Origin: Cyclaneusma minus
Taxonomy: Eukaryota; Ascomycota; Leotiomycetes; Marthamycetales; Marthamycetaceae
DNA length: 64,000 nucleotides
Assembly (NCBI GenBank): GCA_037179335.1
Contig: JAKZHN010000053.1
Coordinates: 62,001 to 126,000, forward strand
Reading direction: 5' to 3'
The notes under the pieces were generated by a model. It was not told where the DNA came from, did not search any database, and saw only the letters and a list, made by a program, of their open reading frames with translations. Each line of letters opens with the position of its first letter. The stretch's first letter is position 1. The position numbers and the translations under genes are program-made. This document shows positions 56,428 through 64,000 of the stretch, one piece after another.

Positions 56428-59400
56428 GGCGATCGTTGTAGCGAATGCAAGAAGAAAGACAATCGGATAGAAAAAAGCGTGTCTCTTGAACACGAACATC
56501 AAATGACTACTTGCGGAGAGCATGAGAGGGAATGCGTGTAGGGTACGTAGCATACTGACGTTGTCGACAGCAGGTGCGCCATAGACGTGATGGCCAAAAG
56601 CGGTAGTGACGTTTAGACGTGGCATGTGTGGGCCCTAAAAGCGATCGGCGGGGATCTAAGGAAGGGTAGACCCAGAACCAACTCACCGTCTTCGATTGTC
56701 AAGGACGACAAAGAATAATGCGTAGGGCAAGCCCACGCGGATTTTTGACAGATATTCGCTGGATAGGTGTTGAGCTAAACTCCTAGTTTATAAATACCTC
56801 GGCACAATCATAAACCTTGGGACTTCAAAAGCAGTCTGAGCGAAGAAATAAACCTACCCACATCCAAGCATAGCCCTGCGGGGTCTACGGACGGCTGGGA
56901 CTGGAGCGAAAGCTTAAGCGGTAGCCTTAAAATAGCCTCGGATTGACCTCCCCGCGGCGTCCAGTCCCCACCCGGAGGCACTTGCGCAAACTCAGCCTTC
57001 TTCAGACTTCAAGGAGGGAGTTGAGCCCAGTCTCGCCGTTTCAGGCCCGTCATTCTCAAGCCAGCCCCATGCCGAGCGACAGCAGCGTGTCAGTGGTGCA
57101 GTACGGCAGTACAGCATGAGAGAGCCAGGCCACCAGCAGTGACAGCGAAACGTAACGTGGCCGTGTTACAGCTGAAGCCTGCAATTACGCCTTTTTGTGC
57201 GACGCGAAAGCTGGAAGAGGACGCCCGTGACCGCGGCAAAAGCTCAAATAAGAGGAGGGAAACCGGAGAGCGTTGGGACACGGCTGCTTGCTGGCTGGTG
57301 CGAAGAGTGCTGACCATGTTGTCGAGTTTCTCCTTATTCTCAGACACGGTGCTTGGCGATTTGCGACTCCCGTTGACCTTGATGGCGATCTTGGACAGAT
57401 GTCATTCGGCACTGGCTTTTTTAGCAGGCAGTCTCAGACATGGACTCCTGTCTGTAGCGGTTCCCGCCGTCAATATCTGAATGCGACAGTTCAAGCCCAC
57501 CGCTCAGCAGCCAGGAGAAAGCCATTTCGGATGAATTGAGCATCAGGGCATAATGATCCCCGACCAAATCGATCAGGTGGGGGACTCGGAAACAAGAGCA
57601 GGATAGAGTAGCAAGAAGCGACATAGGGCGAGACTGGAAGTGACGGGAATGAGGCAGAGGGGCGACGGCGGTTAATAAATAGGTATTGGCAAACGCCCTC
57701 TTCGCTGGTGGTCCCCCGTGCATGCAGGGACAGCAAGAGTGCCTGATCGACCGTTGCACTTCCTGGCTGGTGTCTCCGCAGAAGCTTGGACACCATGGCG
57801 AGAGATGCTGCAGAAGATCCCATCTGAATCTCGTCCAAAGTCCACACCAGCCAGGCACGGAGTGAAACAGACAAAGATCAAAACGGTGGGAAACACAGCT
57901 GCGAAACTCGCGGCGGAGCTCACAGTTATACAGAATTCATGGTCGCAAGGTACGCAAGCAGAGACCTCTCACTGGTGGTGGTTGACTTTGGTTCGTCTGA
58001 GAATAGAGCTTCAAAGCCCTTCCTTTCACATACGCCGATGCTCAAAGGCTCGGCATTGATTCAATTAAAGCTGCGGGCCGTTCTGGACTGGCCACAGCTA
58101 AAGGCTATTTTATATGAAGACGAAAGTGTGCAGCTCCCCTTCCGAGTAATAATACTTGAGGTCCAGTCAGCCTGTTCCTGTGTAAGCAAGAATCAGCCGA
58201 AAAAGCTCCACCACTCTCAGCTGGATGGCATTGCTAGGGACGAATGTCATCATCAATACTCCAAATCGTTTATATACAATATCTCTCGTCACTAGAATAT
58301 CCGAGTAAAGTACCTTTTTGGTTAGCAAGCCAGCCACTCGGGCAGCCATCTCCATTCCGTTGTCTACGACATACTCTGCTTAGTCTGCCGATTACCACAG
58401 CTGGTACGGCCAGCGCATGGCAAGGCAGGGTTTCTGGGACGAAAGAGGCGGAATGGCATGATGCCCCAATCAGCCACTCCACGGTTCAGAAATCAAGGTG
58501 TCACGCCGTGCAAATGAGGTGTTTCTTGTATGCAGCCATGACCAGTCTGAAGTCTCGCCTCAGTCAGGGCGGCCGGCAGGGATTATTCCTTCGGTGCCTT
58601 CTTCCGCAGCTAGTTTCGCATCTCCATTTGGGAGTCGGTGGACCCTCTTGTCTATCACCTCTTCGGGCCTAGCACGGCCGTGGCAGCTGTTCCCCGATTC
58701 CTCAACGGCCAATGATCGTGGGATGATGTGCAGATGGCCGTCCCAGCTTCGACAGAGGATGAATGCTTCTCCCGCGGCCGTCTCCAAGAATTGACGGATG
58801 CTCAGTTCAGCCAGGTACATGTACTCCGAACTCAGTCAGCCTGGACCGCACAACAATACGTGTTGTCGGGACAATTGCAGTGGCAGTGAGGCTAGCGTGC
58901 TGCTAGGAGGCTGATAGTAGGGCATCCGCAAGCCGCAGAACCACGGTCGGCCTCCAGAACATCGGTACCTTACACAATGAAGCGACAAAGGCCGCTCACT
59001 TTGCCCCGTGGCACAATCTCTTTGTGGGAGCAGTAACCCACTCCTGTTTGAGAGTCAACAGGACTTTGGCCACGAATAATGAGGGCCCGTGCTCGTTCAT
59101 GGGTTGACAAAGAACTGGCCTGCTATCGAGTGCACAAGCGAATTATCTGCATTCTGGGTGCTGTGATATTCTGGGTGCGAGATAATTGTCCTCGTCGCCG
59201 TCACCAGTCAGCAGCCACCTCCAGTCCGCAGTTGCTGTCTTGCTCCCAGGCATAGCGCGCCCGTATTTGGCGGCCGGGAGGGCTGATGTATGTAGGCACA
59301 TCAAATGGCGGCTGCTTTGAATGAAGCCAGGCCAGGCCCATGTCTAGTGCGTCTGCTGGTCTGGCCTGGGGAGCAGACATAGGCAGTCTTCGGATGTGGT

Positions 59401-59851
59401 ACACGGTCACGCCAGGCCTAGAGTGTACCTAGCCTAGTCGTGGACCCGCCCGCCGCTGCACTCTGACTTCTTGGCCCGCTGCTGCGAGATTCACCATCCA
59501 TCCACTCGCCTTTGTCCCTCACTCCTCGCCCTCTCACCACCGAATCTCTCCCCCAAACCACTCTCGCTCGCCACCTGCTAGCAGTGCTGTCTGCCAGACT
59601 CACAAACACCTGTCGGCCGCTGATTCATAATCTGTTCTGTCCTACCTCCGATATTACTGCTTCCATCTGCTCCTGTGTTTGTCCAATTTGCTGTGGCTCC
59701 GCTGCTGGGCAATCCGATATGAATGGCTCTCCGCAAGAGCAGCGGTAGCAGCAGTTGATCTACCTCACAGCAGGAACTCGAATATCCACACTCGAACTCC
59801 CCGAACTCCAGCCTCTCTCTATATAATCCTCGATTCGGAGCTGCATCAAAA
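56428..59851. other. Long gene-free stretch
   Basis: No gene is supported in 3.4 kb, the largest gap of the window. Frames of 80-145 codons occur on both strands (57090-58820) but overlap one another and lack domains, signal peptides and convincing introns. Bases ~59400-59850 are pyrimidine-rich and are presumably the promoter and leader of the ELL-type gene. A non-coding RNA or a heavily spliced gene cannot be excluded. Confidence 0.5.
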
Positions 59852-62135
59852 ATGCCGTCTCTCGCCATCCCCAGCACCGGCCTGGTGCTCGGTGGGCCGT
59901 CCGACCATGCTTCCTCGAAAGGTGCAAGGCGGCCGGACGTTGTTGGCCTGTCTCTGTCGGACAGTGTAATAGAATGCATGATTAAATGTGTTCGTGATGG
60001 CAGTAAGATCCAGCTGCAGCTGGGAGACGTACCTGTGAGTTATCTGCGCAGCTGAATTTGTTTTCGTGAAAGGGTGGAGGTGCTCCTGCGCTTCTCGCGA
60101 GAGCTTCAATTATTCACTTTTGAATTGATTCACTGCCGCCGCTTGCCAGCCGCGCCTGCCTCACTTGACTGATTCAAGTGCTGACCACAATCAAACGATA
60201 GATCATACAATACGGCTCCAAAATCCAGCACTTCGCTCGAACTTCCTCTGCCTCCTCCCCCACCACCGAAGAGCTCTACCATACCTCCCAATCCACGTCT
60301 TCGTCCACCGAATCCGACAACACCATGGCCTACTACAACAAGAACTCCTCCAAGCCTCCCACCATCGAGAAAGAAGTCAAGGTCACCCCGAGTCCCGCTC
60401 AGCAAGCACGCAACCGCGCCAATTTTGCAGGCATCTTCGGTCTCAAGATGAAGCCTGTTCCTAAGCCGGCTGCCCCACCTGCCCCCAAGGATGACGCTGT
60501 GCTCGCCCTCCAGAGGTCTATGGCGGCCGAGGAAGAGAGAAAGAAGGGCAATACGTAAGTTCACCCACAGTGCGCAACGCTCTATGGTCACGAAGCTCAA
60601 CCATCCTCAGTATCACCCATGTCAAGGACGGCGTTGGACTGCCGCCGCCCGTCCAAAAGAGAGGCCCCGCGCTCCCCCTCAAGGGCAAAAGACAAGGGAA
60701 CGTCTTGTCCAACAAGCACGGCGACGGTAATCGCTCTCTGACTGCGAGCCCTGCTTTGATTGGTCTTCGATCTCCCGCTCCGTCCGTCACCTCAGCCGCA
60801 CCCCTTTCCCAGCAACAAGCCGAGAAGGCCAAGGAAATTCGACGACCCATAATCCACGAGCTGGCTGTGCAACCACAGACCGAGGACTATCTGTTTGCCA
60901 AGGTCGAGTGCAGCAGGCCTGAGTTTCAGACTGCATTGGAGAAAGTTGCCGACAAGGAACCTTCCGGTGGCAAGTGGTCGCTTCGCAACAAGTCCTATCG
61001 CGAGCTGGATGTCTTTGCCTACAATTACGCATCCGACGAGCGTCAGATTGCCATCAACAACGCCATCAAGGTCTACGACAAACTTCGTCTCGCTGCATCC
61101 GAACCTGAATGGGAACGACTCCTGCCCAAGTCCGAGAGAGGCCAGGGGAAATGCTTGAGTAAACTGCAAGCTAAAATCGCAGAAAGCGCGGTGGCCAGAG
61201 TTCTCAGTACCAAGGCCGAGGATTCTGGAAAGGACACTGCCGCGGAAGACGAAGGAGACAAGAGCACGCTGAAGAATACCGCTGGTCAGAAGAAGATGAG
61301 TGGCCAGCAGAAGAGGCTCTTGGGCAAAGGCCCGAAGGCCAAAGCACCACCGGCGAAGGCAAAGAAGGTTGTTGAGAAGGAGAAGGAGAAGGAGAGCGGC
61401 CGAATCAAGTCGTCGAAGTTCGTGGAAGATTCCGACGAGGAGGAGCCGTCTAATACTCAAGTTGATAGAAAGACTGGTAATAATGTGAAGAGGGACGTCA
61501 AGAAGGATGTGAAGAAGAAGGAAGCTCCATCGCGATTGCCTCCCAGTACCACGAAACGAGCACGCGAAGACGATACCAGCGATTCGAGCGTTCCGTTGAA
61601 GAAGGCGAGGAATGAGCCGAAGCCAGTCCCAGCTACAAACACAAGTGCAAAGAAGCCTCGCAGCTCCGATTCGAGCTTCGCCTCCCGCAATACCATTTCC
61701 TTCAACTCTACCAAGCCCAGGGCTCACTCTCCTCAAAAGTCATCCCCTCTCGCAACTTCCCCCCCTACCAACGCTTCCGACTTCGCCGATACCACCCCAG
61801 GATCATCTACTTCTCCCTATGCACACCAGCGCAAGGTCGAGAGCACGCTCGAGAACGACCGCCTCAAGCGCCAGCAGCACCAGAAATCAGCTAGTTCCTC
61901 TTCTCTATCCTCTCTCACTAGCGTCGAGTCTTCGCAACGAATTCCGTCGGCTGAGACTATGGCTCAAGTAGCCAAGTTCGAACACTACTACGCCAAATAT
62001 CATGCTTTGCATCTTGAACTAGCGGCGCAGCCTCGAGAGAGTATGTCCCGTAGAAAACTACAGGACCTCCTTGATATGCGCGAGAGACTGGCGACCATGA
62101 AGCAAGAAATTGCGGCGATGATGTACGACCAATGA
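59852..62135 (+). CDS. ELL-type RNA polymerase II elongation factor
   Basis: Three exons (59852-60034, 60202-60554, 60611-62135) encode 686 residues. The N terminus (LSLSDSVIECMIKCVRDGSK, LQLGDVPIIQYGSKIQHFAR across the first splice) resembles the ELL N-terminal domain. Residues ~260-345 (QTEDYLFAKVECSRPEFQTA, WSLRNKSYRELDVFAY) look like the winged-helix part of ELL. A long Lys/Ser/Glu disordered region follows. The last ~55 residues (AKFEHYYAKYHALHLELA, ERLATMKQEIAAM) look like the helical occludin-type C-terminal segment of ELL. ELL proteins suppress pausing by RNA polymerase II, usually with an EAF partner. The assignment rests on weak but ordered similarity over three regions. Confidence 0.68.
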
Positions 62136-63383
62136 GGTCGCTTGCACAGCGCCTTTTTACTTGAGGAAGGCCCAATTCGGCCGGCGATACGCAGAAGTCC
62201 CACACAAAAAAACGATGGTACAGCATTGAAGAGCTCACGGCCTTCACAGATCAGCAGCATTCCGGCGCATGGGTTTCTTTCGGAGGTCTCCAGCATTGAG
62301 CATCAGTGGGAAACGGGCATATCCCCAGCAGGAGTTTGCAGTGTTTGCTTCTATTTATTCTTTTCGCGGGCGATATCACGGGATCTGGGTGGATTGCTTT
62401 GAACACTGGTTACAGATTCGAACCAAGTTGCGTTTCTTGCACACTGGACACGCTCCCAGCACACTGGTTTTCTGCCTTCTTGGCTGGCGCGTTGGCGATT
62501 GCATGGGTATATCAGGGAGTGCTACTTTCAATGGACAGGCGGCGGAGCTTCGGGTGCGTGCGAGGCCTTTTCAAATTCACAGTCGACAGTATTGCAGAAT
62601 AAAAATGAATTCAAAAGGTTTAAATTGAAGTATTTTCCCTGTGTGGCATATTTGGGATAACTCGCGCCGTGGCTCAAATAATGATGTTGCGCGAATGATG
62701 GACAAAAACTTGAAATGTTCGACTTTTTAGATACTTGAGAATCCCGAATCTCCGAGCTGCCAAGGGGGACTGTTGTCTGCTGCCATTGGTGGAGTTCCGG
62801 TACTTCAGACTTGGATGATTCGCGGGGGACGGCTAGGCCATCCGCCCCTGGATGACACATTGACAACGAATGGTCTTTATTTAATCCACCTGAATCATGG
62901 CTGGGTTGATTTGTTTCTCTTCATTTACCAGTAGGTTTACTGTTTCACATTTCTGTACTTTGAGTATTTGGTAACGAGGGATTGAAAGAAGCTCAGATGT
63001 TCTTGTGCTGAGGTGCATGGGAATAAAGCCGGTCAGCCCCTGATCGACTCGGCCTTTTGACAATGGTTTTGTTTCAAGTCCGCCGACAATGCCATAGATG
63101 GTACGAGATATGATCTAAGATTGTGAACCTTCATTGTGATGATACGTCTCGGGTTTTTGGAGGGAGGGGAGGCAGGCTGTATATAACGTGAGTGAAGATG
63201 GCTTGAGCAGGTCATGAGAGGGAATGTGTGTCTGTGTGTGGGAGAGAGAAGCAGTATCCCAGATTCCGAGAGCAGACTATACTTCAGCATCAAGTTCAAG
63301 TCTTCGAGTACTTCCGCCCGCTTCGACCCACAACCTCCGGATTCTGAACTTTCTCCAACTCCAACCCCTTTTGAACCCCTACG
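62136..63383. other. Intergenic region
   Basis: No gene is supported in these 1248 bases between the ELL-type gene and SprT-like copy C. Frames at 62142-62628 and 63033-63527 lack features. A TGTG run at 63227-63240 is a simple repeat. Confidence 0.5.
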
Positions 63384-64000
63384 ATGAACCAAAACTATCC
63401 GGCTGTGTGTATTGATCTTCCAGCTGACGACAACGCCATATGGCAACAGCGATCTTACCGTGCTGTCGATATACGGGATAAGCTGGTGTTCTGGTCTAAT
63501 GAGGCTTCTACGCACCCCGATTTCCACGGCTATCGAGGAGACTACATGCGGTTTTCTTGCAATCCAGATGAATCGCTAGGTTTTACAACCGATTTTCTCG
63601 GTATACTAGGTGTGTACTTCGACTTCTTCGACAAAATCTTCTTTATGAACAAGCTAGCGGGATACTGCACCATCTCGCTGAATGAAGATCTGCCCTATTC
63701 AAGACTAGGAGACTGCACCAGAATGGGTACCGCAGGGTTAGGAATGGCTCGGATCAGACTCAGCAAGAAAGCCCTTTGTCCCGAGGAGAATGGCTTCCGC
63801 CAGAGATGTGTTGAGACGCTTTTGCACGAGATGCTGCATGCCATCTTCGAGCTGTACGCCTATCCAAGCGACAGGGACCAGTATCACGTCTGTGATCCGC
63901 GGGGCCATGGACCTTGCTGGCAGACTGCTTCAGCGGCGATGCAGAAAGCCATGCGTGAACAGTGTTATGGCAAATTCGATATCAATGCTGAGTATTCGTT
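63384..64000 (+). CDS. SprT-like zinc metallopeptidase, copy C (cut by window end)
   Basis: The frame opens at ATG 63384 and stays open for 205 codons to the window edge, so the C terminus is missing. HEMLH is at 148-152 (ETLLHEMLHAIFELYAYPSD) and the third ligand His175 in RGHGPCWQ. It is closest to copy A: WQQRSYRAVDIRDKL against WQLRAYSASDISDAI, LLHEMLHAIFELYAYPSD against LLHEMLHAVFELYTHPND, and GHGPCWQ against GHGPAWQ. It is on the opposite strand from A and B. The N-terminal MNQNYPAVCIDLP shows no signal peptide. Function unknown. Confidence 0.82.
   Translation, partial: MNQNYPAVCIDLPADDNAIWQQRSYRAVDIRDKLVFWSNEASTHPDFHGYRGDYMRFSCNPDESLGFTTDFLGILGVYFDFFDKIFFMNKLAGYCTISLNEDLPYSRLGDCTRMGTAGLGMARIRLSKKALCPEENGFRQRCVETLLHEMLHAIFELYAYPSDRDQYHVCDPRGHGPCWQTASAAMQKAMREQCYGKFDINAEYS

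Noticed and set aside
57421..57874. 145-codon minus-strand frame rich in Cys and Ser
   Set aside because: No signal peptide or domain; it overlaps other equally long frames on both strands.

Overview
The window is nuclear DNA of a filamentous ascomycete (Pezizomycotina). Most genes carry short GT-AG introns of about 44-100 nt, and several products are typical of moulds: HET-C, the conidiation regulator AbaA, a Zn(II)2Cys6 factor, a But2-domain cell-surface protein, and an HDEL-tailed disulfide isomerase. A dothideomycete is my guess, but that is inference only. Exon joins were derived by hand; in each spliced gene the joined exons give a length divisible by three and continuous homology across the junctions.

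Left third (1-24 kb): a secreted PIR-like/But2 protein (1.5-3.5 kb), a 431-bp hAT-type MITE with perfect 8-bp target-site duplications (4.07-4.5 kb), het-C, a degenerate ~20-bp tandem repeat field (8.5-8.9 kb), a Zn2Cys6 factor, an intron-containing tRNA-Leu(AAG) with broken copies beside it, VTA1 and an HDEL-tailed PDI sharing a divergent promoter, a ubiquitin-like/zinc-ribbon protein, exosome subunit Ski6/Rrp41 and IMP dehydrogenase.

Middle (24-51 kb): a 1741-residue IQGAP-type protein with expanded IQ repeats, a secreted carboxypeptidase S1-type peptidase, a stand-alone CinA-domain protein, an unrecognised hydrophilic protein, a Maf-type pyrophosphatase, an RMD1/RMD8-type membrane protein, abaA with a promoter dense in AbaA and BrlA motifs, the ribosome-biogenesis factor MRD1, and the LC8 dynein light chain.

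Right part (51-64 kb) is gene-poor and has an accessory look. It holds three divergent single-exon SprT-like metallopeptidase genes (51.1-51.9, 54.1-55.0, and 63.4 kb running off the window). All three have HEMLHA and a GHG third-ligand motif with the same 27-residue spacing. Among them lie a Tc1/mariner-like MITE, more of the degenerate repeat, a DUF2237 protein, an orphan ORF and an ELL-type elongation factor. This SprT-like cluster is the least expected feature of the window.

The genes do not form one pathway; most are housekeeping. Functional links visible in the sequence are the predicted BrlA-to-AbaA control of conidiation, the predicted UPR control of the PDI, and the paralogous SprT-like group.
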